Source: Flavobacterium sp. (GTDB lineage Bacteria; Bacteroidota; Bacteroidia; Flavobacteriales; Flavobacteriaceae). From it: a stretch of 64,000 nucleotides of DNA. Below are positions 52,150-61,604 of this stretch, in pieces (position 1 is the first letter of the stretch; each line of letters starts with the position of its first letter). The notes beneath the pieces were generated by a model. The model saw only the letters and a list, made by a program, of their open reading frames with translations, searched no databases and had not been told where the DNA came from. Position numbers and translations under genes: made by a program. The DNA lies in assembly GCF_027490375.1 (NCBI RefSeq), contig NZ_JAIXYH010000069.1, positions 1 to 64,000 of the forward strand, in the 5' to 3' direction.

Positions 52150-55100
52150 TTACGCTAAAACCCATTCGCCGGATTGCAATAACGACTCGGCTTTTTTGTA
52201 CTTCATGGTTTCGGTTTTCCCACTCAAAACGTGTTTAATGGTAACCGTATCGTTTCGATTGATTTTCGGCGTTTCCCGAACTATCGTTTCAGTTACTTGT
52301 TTGGGTTGGGTTTGAGCTGCTTCACGATTTTGAGCTGCCGCCTGATCGCTATTCGGAATTTCATCTTTCGAAGTTTGGTAATTTTCTTTTTGCTTTACTT
52401 CGCGAGCTTCCTGTATTTGCGGTGCATTCTGCTGCGGTAAATCGCCTTTAAACAAGAACGAAATCACGTCGCGATTCACGCCATTCAACATATTGCTAAA
52501 CAACTTAAACGCTTCAAATTTGTAAATCAACAACGGATCTTTTTGTTCGTGAACGGCCAATTGCACCGATTGCTTCAACTCATCCATTTTACGTAAATGC
52601 TTTTTCCAAGCCTCATCGACTATCGCCAACGTGATGTTCTTTTCGAAATCGGTAATCAGCTGCTTGCCGCGCGATTCGTAAGCTTTCTTTAAATCGGTTA
52701 CCACGTTGAGCGTTTTCACTCCGTCTGTAAACGGAACTACAATGCGCTCAAATTTGTTTCCTTCGTTTTCGAAAACGCCCGCAATGATTGGAAATGCTTG
52801 CTCGGCGCTGTTTGCTGTTTTCGATTCGTAAAAATCTAAAACCGACTTATAAACGGTATTCGTTAAATCGTTAGCCGATTGTTTGTTGAAATCCGATTCA
52901 ATTACGGGCGATTCGATCGAGAAATAACGGAACAATTCGAATTCGAAATTCTTGAAATCGCCTGCCGCTTTCGCTTGATCTACCAACAATTCACACGTAT
53001 CGTAAATCATGTTTGCGATATCTACTTTCAATCGCTCGCCTTCTAAAGCGTGACGTCGGCGTTTGTAAACCACTTCGCGTTGTGCGTTCATAACGTCGTC
53101 GTATTCCAACAAACGTTTACGTACACCAAAGTTGTTTTCTTCTACTTTTTTCTGAGCGCGTTCAATCGATTTGGTCATCATCGAATGCTGAATTACTTCG
53201 CCTTCTTTCAATCCCATACGATCCATGATTTTCGCGACACGATCCGAACCAAACAAACGCATCAAGTTATCTTCGAGCGATACGTAAAATTGCGAACTTC
53301 CGACATCTCCCTGACGACCTGCACGACCGCGCAACTGACGGTCGACACGTCTTGAATCGTGACGTTCGGTACCAATAATCGCTAAACCACCAGCGGCTTT
53401 TACCTCTGGAGTTAACTTAATGTCGGTACCACGACCAGCCATGTTTGTAGCAATAGTTACCACACCTGGCTTACCCGCTTCTTCCACAATTTGCGCCTCC
53501 TGCTTGTGCATTTTCGCGTTCAAAACATTGTGATTCACACCACGCATCTTTAACATTCGCGAAAGCAATTCGGAAATTTCCACGGAAGTGGTACCAATAA
53601 GTACCGGACGACCCGCTTCGGAAAGTTTCGTTACATCTTCGATTACGGCATTGAATTTCTCACGCACCGAACGATAAATCAAATCTTCGTGATCGATACG
53701 TGCAATCGGACGGTTGGTAGGAATTTCCACCACATCTAATTTATAGATTTCGAAAAGCTCGCCCGCTTCAGTAACGGCAGTACCTGTCATACCAGCCAGT
53801 TTACTGTACATACGGAAGTAGTTTTGCAAGGTAATGGTTGCAAAAGTTTGCGTAGCTGCTTCGATTTTTACGTTTTCCTTAGCTTCGATCGCTTGGTGTA
53901 AACCATCGCTGTAACGACGACCGTCCATGATACGACCGGTTTGCTCATCTACAATCAAAATTTTATTGTCGATGATCACATATTCTACATCTTTCTCAAA
54001 TAAGGTGTAGGCTTTCAGTAACTGCGTTAAGGTGTGAATACGCTCACTTTTCTGCGCAAATTCGTTGAAAAGCTTTTCTTTAGCTTCAATTTCTGCTTCT
54101 TTAGGCAATTTTGCCTGTTCGATTTTCGCGATTTCTGTTCCCATATCAGGAAGTACAAAGAAATCCGAATCGGTATCGCCAGAAAGTGCTTTGATGCCGC
54201 TTTCGGTCAATTCAACCGAATTATTCTTCTCTTCAATCACAAAATACAAAGCTTCGTCAACTTTGTGCATTTCGCGATTGTTGTCTTGCATGTACTGATT
54301 TTCCGTTTTCTGCAAAAGTTGTTTTACGCCGTCTTCACTCAAAAACTTAATCAATGCCTTGTTTTTAGGCATGGCACGGTGTGCGCGAAGTAAGTTGAAT
54401 CCTCCGTCTTTGGTGTTTCCTTCTTTGATGAGTTTTTTCGCTTCAGCTAAGAAACCGTTTGAAATTTGTCGTTGTAAGTTAACGAGTTGCTCCACTTTTG
54501 GTTTTAGCTCATTAAATTCGTGACGATCGCCTTGCGGAACCGGACCGGAAATGATCAAGGGTGTACGTGCATCGTCGATCAATACCGAGTCAACCTCATC
54601 GACAATGGCGTAATTGTGTTTGCGTTGCACGAGTTCGGCAGGTGTGTGCGCCATGTTGTCGCGTAGGTAGTCGAAACCAAATTCGTTGTTCGTTCCGTAG
54701 GTGATGTCGGCTTCGTACGCTTTACGTCTACCGTCGGAGTTCGGTTGGTGGTTATCGATACAATCTACAGTTAGTCCGTGGAATTCAAACAAAGGCGCTT
54801 TCCATGAGCTGTCACGCTTGGCTAGGTAGTCGTTTACGGTTACCAAGTGTACGCCTTTTCCAGGAAGTGCGTTAAGATAGAGCGGCAAGGTTGCCACCAA
54901 CGTTTTACCTTCACCGGTTTGCATTTCGGCAACTTTACCTTCGTGCAAAGCAACACCGCCAATGAGCTGTACATCGTAATGAATCATGTCCCAAGTAATT
55001 TGTTTACCGGCTGCATTCCACGAATTGGCGTAAATGGCTTTATCTCCTTCGAGTGTGATATAAGGTTTCACGGCTGCCAACTCGCGATCTTTCGCAGTAG

Positions 55101-55497
55101 CAGTAACTTCAATCGACGTGTTTTCTTTGAATCGGCGTGCGGTTTCTTTCACCACAGCAAAAGCTTCGGGAAGAATGGTAAGCAATACTTTTTCGGTAGC
55201 TTCATAGGCTTCTTTCTCGAGACGATCGATTTCCAGATAGAGCGATTCTTTTTTATCGATATCCGAAACGGCCTCAATTTCTTGGAGCAGTTTAGAAATT
55301 TTTTCGTCTTGCGCTTTGCGTCCTTCCTTTATGGTTTCTTTAAAGGCAGCAGTTTTGGCGCGCAGTTCGTCGTTCGATAAAGCTTGTAAAGCTGGTTCGA
55401 ATGTCTTTATTTTAGTGATGTAAGGCTGTATGGCTTTGATATCTTTTTGAGATTTGTCGCCAACGAACGCCTTGAGAATACTACTGATAAGACTCAT
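52150..55497 (-). CDS. secA: Preprotein translocase ATPase SecA
   Basis: SecA is the motor that pushes unfolded preproteins through SecYEG. The 1115 residues include Walker A MQTGEGKTLVATL (about 190-202), VNDYLAKRDS, YGTNNEFGFDYLRDNM, the DEAD-like IVDEVDSVLIDDARTPLIIS, TGTAVTEAGE, ATNMAGRGTDIKL and RQLRGRAGRQGDVGSS. The protein is about 200 residues longer than E. coli SecA, with extra sequence around 100-160 and 350-480, as is usual in Flavobacteriia. The C-terminus (KKAESLLQSGEWVLA) lacks the Cys-rich zinc-binding SecB tail. A -7 element precedes it. Confidence 0.97.
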   Translation of the reverse strand: MSLISSILKAFVGDKSQKDIKAIQPYITKIKTFEPALQALSNDELRAKTAAFKETIKEGRKAQDEKISKLLQEIEAVSDIDKKESLYLEIDRLEKEAYEATEKVLLTILPEAFAVVKETARRFKENTSIEVTATAKDRELAAVKPYITLEGDKAIYANSWNAAGKQITWDMIHYDVQLIGGVALHEGKVAEMQTGEGKTLVATLPLYLNALPGKGVHLVTVNDYLAKRDSSWKAPLFEFHGLTVDCIDNHQPNSDGRRKAYEADITYGTNNEFGFDYLRDNMAHTPAELVQRKHNYAIVDEVDSVLIDDARTPLIISGPVPQGDRHEFNELKPKVEQLVNLQRQISNGFLAEAKKLIKEGNTKDGGFNLLRAHRAMPKNKALIKFLSEDGVKQLLQKTENQYMQDNNREMHKVDEALYFVIEEKNNSVELTESGIKALSGDTDSDFFVLPDMGTEIAKIEQAKLPKEAEIEAKEKLFNEFAQKSERIHTLTQLLKAYTLFEKDVEYVIIDNKILIVDEQTGRIMDGRRYSDGLHQAIEAKENVKIEAATQTFATITLQNYFRMYSKLAGMTGTAVTEAGELFEIYKLDVVEIPTNRPIARIDHEDLIYRSVREKFNAVIEDVTKLSEAGRPVLIGTTSVEISELLSRMLKMRGVNHNVLNAKMHKQEAQIVEEAGKPGVVTIATNMAGRGTDIKLTPEVKAAGGLAIIGTERHDSRRVDRQLRGRAGRQGDVGSSQFYVSLEDNLMRLFGSDRVAKIMDRMGLKEGEVIQHSMMTKSIERAQKKVEENNFGVRKRLLEYDDVMNAQREVVYKRRRHALEGERLKVDIANMIYDTCELLVDQAKAAGDFKNFEFELFRYFSIESPVIESDFNKQSANDLTNTVYKSVLDFYESKTANSAEQAFPIIAGVFENEGNKFERIVVPFTDGVKTLNVVTDLKKAYESRGKQLITDFEKNITLAIVDEAWKKHLRKMDELKQSVQLAVHEQKDPLLIYKFEAFKLFSNMLNGVNRDVISFLFKGDLPQQNAPQIQEAREVKQKENYQTSKDEIPNSDQAAAQNREAAQTQPKQVTETIVRETPKINRNDTVTIKHVLSGKTETMKYKKAESLLQSGEWVLA

Positions 55498-55531
55498 ATA
55501 TTTGATTCTTTAGTTGCTGAAAAATTGTGTG

Positions 55532-55539
55532 CAAATTTA
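55532..55539 (-). promoter_or_regulatory. -7 promoter element for secA
   Basis: Minus-strand TAAATTTG fits TAnnTTTG, 34 bases upstream of the secA ATG. Confidence 0.4.
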
Positions 55540-55542
55540 TGC

Positions 55543-55572
55543 AAAAAAAAAGCCTCTACTTGAGAGACTTTT
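55543..55572 (-). terminator. Terminator after the DUF2795 gene
   Basis: On the minus strand AAGTCTCT and AGAGGCTT pair, followed by a run of nine T residues. Confidence 0.7.
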
Positions 55573-55593
55573 ATGCTTTTGAGTGATTTCTTT

Positions 55594-55815
55594 TTAATAC
55601 TCATCCTCGTTCCAAAGATAATCTTCGTCGGTCGGATAGTCAGGCCAAATTTCCTCCATTGATTCGTAGATTTCACCTTCATCTTCGATTGATTGAAGGT
55701 TTTCTACGACCTCTAGCGGAGCTCCGGCACGAATCGCATAGTCAATCAACTCGTCTTTTGTTGCCGGCCATGGAGCATCGCTCAAATAGGAAGCAAGTTC
55801 TAACGTCCAGTACAT
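55594..55815 (-). CDS. DUF2795-family small acidic protein
   Basis: 73 residues, beginning MYWTLELASYLSDAPWPATK with DELIDYAIRAGAPLEVVENL, and a strongly acidic tail (DYPTDEDYLWNEDEY). This matches the DUF2795 pattern of short proteins common in Bacteroidota, with unknown function. It lies upstream of secA but has its own promoter and terminator, so it is probably a separate unit. Confidence 0.88.
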   Translation of the reverse strand: MYWTLELASYLSDAPWPATKDELIDYAIRAGAPLEVVENLQSIEDEGEIYESMEEIWPDYPTDEDYLWNEDEY

Positions 55816-55838
55816 TTTGTTGTCTAATTAGGTTTATG

Positions 55839-55846
55839 CAAAAATA
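55839..55846 (-). promoter_or_regulatory. -7 promoter element for the DUF2795 gene
   Basis: Minus-strand TATTTTTG fits TAnnTTTG, 23 bases before the ATG. Confidence 0.4.
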
Positions 55847-55947
55847 TATTTTTTACTAAAATTTCAAAGTAAAAAACACTTTAATTTCAATTTGATAAGA
55901 ACATAGTGTTTACGCGCTATTATCGAAATAATTTTAAGAAAAAATGA

Positions 55948-56517
55948 TTATTTTCTCGGAATCCACTTCACTTCAACCGCGTTTAGCTCCTTGGTCAACA
56001 TCCGTGCCAAAACAAAGAGGTAGTCGGATAAACGATTTAAATACATGATCGCCATCGGTTCTATCGGCTCTTCATGACCTAAATGTACTGCCAAACGTTC
56101 TGCTCTACGACAAACGCAACGTGCAATATGACAAAATGACACCGTTTGATGGCCGCCTGGCAATACAAAATGCGTCATCGGTTCCAGACTATCTTCCATA
56201 CGGTCGATTTCCTTCTCGAGAAAATCGATGTCTGTTTGCAGTAATCCCAAATTCTGTAATCGACGCTCGCCGTTTTTCAAAAATTCTTTATCCTGTGGCG
56301 TAGCTAAAATAGCGCCCACCGTAAACAAACGATCTTGAATTTCGATAAGCGTTTGTTTGTGAATCTCTGAAATATCTTGATCGCGAATTAAACCAATGTA
56401 CGAATTCAACTCATCAACGGTACCGTAGCTGTCAATTCGAATGTGGTCTTTTGGAACACGTGTACCGCCAAAAAGCGCTGTAGTTCCGCCATCGCCGGTT
56501 TTTGTATATACTTTCAT
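55948..56517 (-). CDS. Cob(I)yrinic acid a,c-diamide adenosyltransferase (PduO type)
   Basis: This enzyme attaches the adenosyl group to cob(I)alamin, giving coenzyme B12. The start MKVYTKTGDGGTTALFGG at 56517 gives 189 residues. An earlier Met would overlap the ABC gene end. PduO motifs are visible: TKTGDGGTTALFGGTRVPK (ATP-binding loop), YGTVDELNSYIG, FVLPGGHQTVSFCHIARCVC, and RRAERLAVHL with LNRLSDYLFVLAR. The gene begins 4 bases after the ABC ATPase gene, probably the same transcript, although no functional link is evident. Confidence 0.93.
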   Translation of the reverse strand: MKVYTKTGDGGTTALFGGTRVPKDHIRIDSYGTVDELNSYIGLIRDQDISEIHKQTLIEIQDRLFTVGAILATPQDKEFLKNGERRLQNLGLLQTDIDFLEKEIDRMEDSLEPMTHFVLPGGHQTVSFCHIARCVCRRAERLAVHLGHEEPIEPMAIMYLNRLSDYLFVLARMLTKELNAVEVKWIPRK

Positions 56518-56521
56518 CTTA

Positions 56522-57205
56522 TTATTTCTGATTGTCTGATTCAATTAAACCATCGCGCAAACGAATCACGCGGTGTGCGTAAGCGGCAATGTCTTCTTCA
56601 TGCGTTACCAAAATTACGGTATTTCCGTTTTGGTGAATGTCATCGAAAAGCTTCATGATTTCGACACTGGTTTTGGAATCTAAATTTCCAGTTGGTTCGT
56701 CGGCTAAGATAATCGACGGCTTGTTCACCAAAGCTCGAGCAATGGCTACACGTTGCCTCTGACCACCCGATAACTGGTTGGGTTGGTGATCCATCCGATC
56801 GCCGAGATTCACTTGTTCCAACACTTCTTTGGCTCGAGCGCTGCGTTCGGCTTTTCCGTAACCGGCGTAAATCATCGGAAGCGCTACATTATCCAATGCT
56901 GTAGTTCGCGGCAGCAAGTTAAAAGTTTGAAATACGAAACCAATTTCTTTATTGCGTATCTCCGCTAATTCGTCGTCGCGCATCTTGCTCACGTCTTGTC
57001 CGTTCAAAATATACGAACCCGAAGTTGGCGTATCCAGGCAACCCAATAAGTTCATCAAGGTCGATTTCCCGGAACCCGACGGACCCATTAGTGCCACATA
57101 TTCACCTTGATTTATCGTTAAATCGATTCCTTTTAGAACACGAATCGTTTCCGCGCCCAGCGCAAAATCTCGTTTAATCGACTTGAGTTTAATTAATTCT
57201 TTCAA
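56522..57205 (-). CDS. ABC transporter ATP-binding protein (MacB/LolD type)
   Basis: 227 residues with all ABC motifs: Walker [20 protein letters not shown] (about 41-58), Q-loop [20 protein letters not shown], signature [15 protein letters not shown], Walker [13 protein letters not shown] and the His switch [11 protein letters not shown]. The [17 protein letters not shown] segment and length place it in the MacB/LolD/FtsE group, which act with FtsX-like permeases in lipoprotein sorting or efflux. No permease gene is adjacent, so the partner must be elsewhere. Confidence 0.92.
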   Translation of the reverse strand: MKELIKLKSIKRDFALGAETIRVLKGIDLTINQGEYVALMGPSGSGKSTLMNLLGCLDTPTSGSYILNGQDVSKMRDDELAEIRNKEIGFVFQTFNLLPRTTALDNVALPMIYAGYGKAERSARAKEVLEQVNLGDRMDHQPNQLSGGQRQRVAIARALVNKPSIILADEPTGNLDSKTSVEIMKLFDDIHQNGNTVILVTHEEDIAAYAHRVIRLRDGLIESDNQK

Positions 57206-57345
57206 AATCTCTTTTTAGGGTAAGTAGCAAAATAGCATGAGTTGTTACAGTTTGTCTGCGTGCTAATTGCGTAACAGTTGTTTCGAATCGCATAAGGCTC
57301 GCTGTATCGCAGCAAGATACCTTTACTAAATAAAATAAACAAGTT

Positions 57346-58020
57346 ATGAAAAAATTTATCGTAGGATTTTTGGCCGTGCTCGCCATCACTTTAGGAAGTT
57401 GCAAAAGCAATACCGAAAAAGAGGCTGAAATAGCCGTTAAAGAATATGAAGATTATGCCGATTCGATCTCGAAATTAAGTTTCGACAACATCAAAACGAA
57501 CTGGAAAACCATCGAAAACGAATTTGCTGCCAAAGGAAGTCGCGTTGACAGCACTTTAATTACCCACGAAAATCGCGTTGAAGCTACCGACCGTATCAAT
57601 GTTGCCAAATCGAAATACAATGAAATTCTGGCAGAAATCGAAGCCGATTTAGACGAAGCAGCAAACCCAACCGACGGCAATACAAATCGCAGTAAACTGC
57701 TTCGCGAAGCGTATTTCAAAAACGCTAACGTAGGCGAAAACCTCGATTTCTCTTGGGTAAACAAAGACAATATTTTGAGTGTTTACCAAAATTTTGTTGC
57801 TGAATTCGACAGAAATAAAAACACCTACAGCCGCGAAGACTTCGACAAAATAAAAATGATGTACGAAGCGCTAGACACCCAAAAAAATCAGGTGGAAAAA
57901 GAAGGATTATCTTCGGAAGACAACCGTAAAATTGCTGCTTTGAAATTTAAATTCGGACCAACTTTCAAGTGGGAACGTATGGGAGCTAAATCCGACGAAA
58001 ATACCGACGCCAAAGAATAA
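57346..58020 (+). CDS. Helical lipoprotein of unknown function
   Basis: 224 residues with a lipoprotein signal (MKKFIVGFLAVLAITLGSC, Cys19) followed by KSNTEKEAEIAVKEYEDYAD. The mature part is almost entirely charged helix (IKTNWKTIENEFAAKGSRVD, DRINVAKSKYNEILAEIEAD, DKIKMMYEALDTQKNQVEKE), suggesting a helical bundle or coiled coil. The family is Bacteroidota-specific as far as I can judge; I recall no function. The C-terminus, FKWERMGAKSDENTDAKE, is disordered. Confidence 0.75.
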   Translation: MKKFIVGFLAVLAITLGSCKSNTEKEAEIAVKEYEDYADSISKLSFDNIKTNWKTIENEFAAKGSRVDSTLITHENRVEATDRINVAKSKYNEILAEIEADLDEAANPTDGNTNRSKLLREAYFKNANVGENLDFSWVNKDNILSVYQNFVAEFDRNKNTYSREDFDKIKMMYEALDTQKNQVEKEGLSSEDNRKIAALKFKFGPTFKWERMGAKSDENTDAKE

Positions 58021-58080
58021 GGTAGTACAACCACTACCCTGCTCTCGATTGTAAAATCGGTTTTTGAAAATACAGTTGAC

Positions 58081-58869
58081 TTACATCAACGTATCGAAAA
58101 AGAAAGGCGGACGAATAACAAAATCTTCTTTGTTCGGCCGAGGCTCAAAAAATAAAATTCCCCAACGAAAGGTGTCAACAGACAAGCTTACGTTGGGGTT
58201 TTTGCGTACGTATTCCCAGGCGCGTTGCATGTGGGCGCTGTAGTAAATGTCGTCGAAAATCCAAACCGATTTGTGATGAACGGTCTGCAAGAGCGTATTG
58301 AAATACGAAATCGTGGGTTCGTATTGGTGATTCCCGTCAAAGAAAATTAAATCGAATTTTTGGTCGTTTATCGTGGGGAGAATCGCTTCGAAGGTACCGT
58401 TTGTAAACTGAATGCGATCCGAATAATCGGCAAGTAAATCTTTCGCTACGGCTTGGGTATTCGCGCAACCTTCGATGGTTTGAATACGCACATTTACTGC
58501 TGCCAAAGCTACCGTGGCTTTTCCGACAGAAGTTCCGATTTCCAAGGCATTTTCGATGTTAAAATAGCGCGCCAATCGGTACAACAGTTGCTGACGGTAA
58601 GGCGTAATTCCAGCAACGGCGGCCATATCGCACACTCGTCGCTGTTTCGGATGCATGGTTTTCGATTGTGCGCCGTAATCGGTTACGCGAATAAGTTGTT
58701 TGTTGGCAGCTAATTGGCGGTTGGCGTCGGCTAAGGTTTCGTATGCTTCGTACGGCGCGCGATCGTTCAAACAATTTTCAACAAACTGATACACAAAAGG
58801 CGAATGCACGCCATGCCGATTCTTTGATCGAAGTAAAAATTGCAGGTACGCTTTGATTTGAAAAATCAT
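58081..58869 (-). CDS. Class I SAM-dependent methyltransferase, O-methyltransferase type
   Basis: 262 residues from MIFQIKAYLQFLLRSKNRHG (58869); a Met 24 bases upstream is less likely. The SAM-binding motif I is ALEIGTSVGKATVALAAV, with VRIQTIEGCANTQAVAKDLL as motif II and FDLIFFDGNHQYEPTISYF as the acidic post-motif. IFDDIYYSAHMQRAWEYVR resembles the metal-site region of catechol O-methyltransferase-like enzymes. The N-terminal HGVHSPFVYQFVENCL is typical of a Bacteroidota subgroup. The substrate is unknown. Confidence 0.9.
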   Translation of the reverse strand: MIFQIKAYLQFLLRSKNRHGVHSPFVYQFVENCLNDRAPYEAYETLADANRQLAANKQLIRVTDYGAQSKTMHPKQRRVCDMAAVAGITPYRQQLLYRLARYFNIENALEIGTSVGKATVALAAVNVRIQTIEGCANTQAVAKDLLADYSDRIQFTNGTFEAILPTINDQKFDLIFFDGNHQYEPTISYFNTLLQTVHHKSVWIFDDIYYSAHMQRAWEYVRKNPNVSLSVDTFRWGILFFEPRPNKEDFVIRPPFFFDTLM

Positions 58870-58918
58870 GTGGCGAAGGTACGGAAAGACCAAATTAAAC
58901 GTATTTTAGGATAGTGCA

Positions 58919-59082
58919 TTTTTATTTGGGCGGCAAACCGGCTGTTCGTTTCAAGTTTGCCCAGCCAGCGCAGCTCAAAACACCAAACGGCAAGAACTCT
59001 CGTTGTCGCTTTGCCGTTTGGGTTTTCGCGGCGCTTTCTTAGGCAAAGCTTTCCACTGCCATCCGTGCCGCGGCGTATCGTT
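58919..59082 (+). repeat. TTTGGGCG-headed intergenic repeat
   Basis: It starts TTTATTTGGGCGGCAAACCG and contains the hairpin CCAAACGGCAAG / TTTGCCGTTTGG. It ends TTAGGCAAAGCTTTCCACTG, CCATCCGTGCCGCGGCGTAT. The last part is repeated at 59865-59910 on the other side of the next gene. Confidence 0.65.
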
Positions 59083-59153
59083 AAAAAAAAAACGTAAAAA
59101 AGTTAGTTTACCATTTTAATAAACCGAATACGCAGGCGTAATCAACCATATAT

Positions 59154-59819
59154 TTAGTTTATAATCAACTTTTTCGACGACAGTATCTTATTATTTTCCT
59201 TCAATCGTAAAACATAGATGCCTTTCGACAAAGACCGAATGTCTATGGCATGTTGTTCATTCGAATGCTGTAACCGCTGTGATTTAACAATTCTGCCTGC
59301 AAAATCTACGAATTCAATTACCGCGCTCTTTGTTATAGCTTTATAGTTGATATTCAAAAAGTCAGATGTGGGATTGGGATAAATTTCAAAAGCATTATTT
59401 TGATCGTAACTAACAGTATTCAAATTAACTGGGCCAGCAAGCGGAGCTGAAAACATTAGAGTTGCGGTGTCTTGAAAATTGATAAAATCGCAGGACTGGC
59501 TATCATAATTGTAGTAATAAACGTTTACAACAAGAGTGTAATTCATTATAGAGATATTGTCCATGGAAATGTCAAAACTCTGTGTATCACACCAACCAGC
59601 TGGAAAAACTCCCATATTGTAACAAACACTCAAAGTAATTGTATTTCCATTAAAAGTGACGTTGTGTGTATTGAACTCGTAAGAGTAACCATCAAAAGTA
59701 TCTAAAACAACTTGAATTTGATTTGAAGATGCTGGAATAACAGTCACATTCGTAATATCTAGAGCGAATACAGAGCTGCTAAAAAGAAAAGATAGAATAG
59801 TTAATTTAAATGCTTTCAT
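59154..59819 (-). CDS. Secreted protein with T9SS type A sorting domain
   Basis: 221 residues: a signal peptide (MKAFKLTILSFLFSSSVFAL), then a beta-rich domain (about 20-130) with four Cys in CYNMGVFPAGWC and SQSC, and a C-terminal T9SS sorting domain. The sorting domain shows FEIYPNPTSDFLNINYKAI, IEFVDFAGRIVKSQRL and KGIYVLRLKENNKILSSKKL. It should be exported by the type IX system. Direct repeats of the intergenic element flank the gene. Confidence 0.87.
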   Translation of the reverse strand: MKAFKLTILSFLFSSSVFALDITNVTVIPASSNQIQVVLDTFDGYSYEFNTHNVTFNGNTITLSVCYNMGVFPAGWCDTQSFDISMDNISIMNYTLVVNVYYYNYDSQSCDFINFQDTATLMFSAPLAGPVNLNTVSYDQNNAFEIYPNPTSDFLNINYKAITKSAVIEFVDFAGRIVKSQRLQHSNEQHAIDIRSLSKGIYVLRLKENNKILSSKKLIIN

Positions 59820-59864
59820 TTTTCTACTGTTTTTATTAGTGTTTTTGTTCTATGTAGCACTTCG

Positions 59865-59910
59865 GTGCTTCCTTAGGCAAAGCTTTCCACTGCCATCCGC
59901 GGCGTATCGT
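59865..59910 (+). repeat. Partial second copy of the element end at 59031-59081
   Basis: CTTAGGCAAAGCTTTCCACT followed by GCCATCCG and CGGCGTATCGT repeats the end of the element at 58919-59082, apart from a 4-base gap. It lies upstream of the T9SS-protein gene in the same orientation as the first copy. Confidence 0.75.
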
Positions 59911-59918
59911 GCAATAAA

Positions 59919-60629
59919 TCAGTTAACATATTCAACCGACTTTAAAACGGTAGTACTCCGTAAGCTTTTAACAATCGCAACACCACAAGTGGCATTGGAA
60001 AATAATTCATCGGGCATAATTTTAGCATCGAGATTTTTGTTCAACAGAACTAAGTTTTTATAGACATTTTTTACTGTGTTTATTACAAATACCCCTATTG
60101 TATCATTTTTATATTCAATTTTAAAAGAGTGTTCAGCTACGGTGCGGTTGTATGAAACGCGTGGATAATACAAATCATAGGTTCCCTTCTTGTAGTTAAT
60201 CTCGATCCTATATTTAAAGTTCTCATACGAATCCTTAAAAACTTCCTTAAAGATCTCTCTTGTAACTTTATCTCCTCTAACTACCTGAAAAATCGTTTTG
60301 TCTTTTACTTTATCGTACTCGCCTATGTACGTCTGGTTTTCATGATACAAAATACTTTTGAGTTTATTTAAGTGTTCAGCACTTAAACGGGTGAGCGGTA
60401 GGTAATATTCGGAACTACCATCTAGCTTAGGCGATCTGGACCATTTCAGCGTCGGAAAATCTACCTTAAGCAAGGTCGTATCTGCATAAACACGCTGGTT
60501 TTCAATCCTATAATTTGATGTAGTCTCGTAAACAAATTTGATTTTCTTAAAATCGGCTGGCCTTTCTTGTATTTGAGCGTAAGCAACAACGTTAAGAAAG
60601 AAGAGTGTAATGGCGAGTTTTAGCTTCAT
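59919..60629 (-). CDS. Hypothetical exported protein
   Basis: 236 residues with a signal peptide (MKLKLAITLFFLNVVAYAQ). The mature part has ADFKKIKFVYETTSNYRIEN, LKSILYHENQTYIGEYDKVK, DLYYPRVSYNRTVAEHSFKI and GVFVINTVKNVYKNLVLLNK. It looks beta-rich with charged helices and has no lipobox. No family is recognised. A single-gene unit. Confidence 0.65.
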   Translation of the reverse strand: MKLKLAITLFFLNVVAYAQIQERPADFKKIKFVYETTSNYRIENQRVYADTTLLKVDFPTLKWSRSPKLDGSSEYYLPLTRLSAEHLNKLKSILYHENQTYIGEYDKVKDKTIFQVVRGDKVTREIFKEVFKDSYENFKYRIEINYKKGTYDLYYPRVSYNRTVAEHSFKIEYKNDTIGVFVINTVKNVYKNLVLLNKNLDAKIMPDELFSNATCGVAIVKSLRSTTVLKSVEYVN

Positions 60630-60732
60630 GGGGCTGTGGGAATTTAGATAAGATGCGAATAACCTAGGCTAGTCAATTGAAATGCTTGTATTTAAGCCTT
60701 AAAAAGAGTGGTTTGTGGCTCGGCTAAGCCTG

Positions 60733-61317
60733 TTAGGAGCCGCTTTTGTCTTCAAATAATGATTTGAAAACTTCTGTTTTTCTCTTTTTGAACAAGTCTT
60801 CTAAACTGGCCTTTCTTTTATTTGTAAATATGATTCTTTTTTTTCGCTCGATTTTATCGTAGGTATATCCGTAAAATTGGCCGTCATTATTTTTCTCAAG
60901 ATAGTCGAACTGGTATTTCTGATGAAAAAAAATGTTTCCTTTTGAACTTTTTGAAACGTACAAGAGCACAGTTTCATACTTCGAAAAATTAGGAATTCCG
61001 TAATGGTCGTAGGCAACAAAATCAATGGTATCAATTTTCGGATTATTAAAGACGTTTTTTATTATTACGTATTTGCAACGAGAACCTGAGTCCATTATAA
61101 TCGACTTTTGGATTATCGTATCACCTGTTTTTGCATCATAAACTTTTTCACCAAGTTGTTCTGCCTCTGCATCAAAACTAACCACAGCTATTTTTTTTCC
61201 AACAAAAGCAAATAAATTCACGTTTTTATCTTCGTTATAGAAATCATCGCTTAGCTGCTTTTGGGTTGAACAGCCAAATAATGCAATTAGAGCAATGTAG
61301 TAAAAGTAGTTTCGCAT
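60733..61317 (-). CDS. Hypothetical lipoprotein
   Basis: 194 residues with a lipoprotein signal (MRNYFYYIALIALFGC, Cys16) and STQKQLSDDFYNEDKN. The mature part has VGKKIAVVSFDAEAEQLGEK, KIDTIDFVAYDHYGIPNFSK, ETVLLYVSKSSKGNIFFHQK and a basic C-terminal tail (KIERKKRIIFTNKRKASLED). No family is recognised. Confidence 0.65.
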   Translation of the reverse strand: MRNYFYYIALIALFGCSTQKQLSDDFYNEDKNVNLFAFVGKKIAVVSFDAEAEQLGEKVYDAKTGDTIIQKSIIMDSGSRCKYVIIKNVFNNPKIDTIDFVAYDHYGIPNFSKYETVLLYVSKSSKGNIFFHQKYQFDYLEKNNDGQFYGYTYDKIERKKRIIFTNKRKASLEDLFKKRKTEVFKSLFEDKSGS

Positions 61318-61451
61318 AAATGAAAAAATTTAGGATGACAGTCGGCGAGTTTTATATAAAATTATAAAAGCGATAAGTTAATTCTGTTGTTTAAGGATGT
61401 TGACGTTACCATTCAGTCTTCGAATTTTCAAACTTATAAAAATAGTACTTT

Positions 61452-61604
61452 CTATAAATATACTAATTTATTTCTTTTATCTAAACTATCAAGACTTTGA
61501 CGAACTGCTGTTTCAAAGCCAAGCAATCGGAAATCGATCGGGAAAAATATATTCCAACGCTTATAATTCTTTATCTTTTCAAGTATCTGACTTTCAGTAG
61601 ACAT
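61452..61604 (-). pseudogene. 5' fragment of a DUF6088-like (AbiEi-type antitoxin N-domain) gene
   Basis: The frame from MSTESQILEKIKNYKRWNIF (61604) continues FPIDFRLLGFETAVRQSLDS and stops after DKRNKLVYL. This is the opening of DUF6088 proteins, winged-helix antitoxin-like proteins of about 200 residues. Only the first 50 residues remain and no continuation was found. It is probably the remnant of a lost TA or AbiE-like module. No toxin gene is adjacent. The remainder of 61318-61813 is empty. Confidence 0.5.

Noticed and set aside
51980..52165. 61-residue minus-strand frame downstream of secA
   Set aside because: It lies across the secA terminator and a GC-rich intergenic repeat, with no family-like sequence.
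61397..61600. 67-residue plus-strand frame with one hydrophobic segment
   Set aside because: It is antisense to the DUF6088 remnant, whose family resemblance is stronger; the hydrophobic part is what AT-rich DNA gives by chance.
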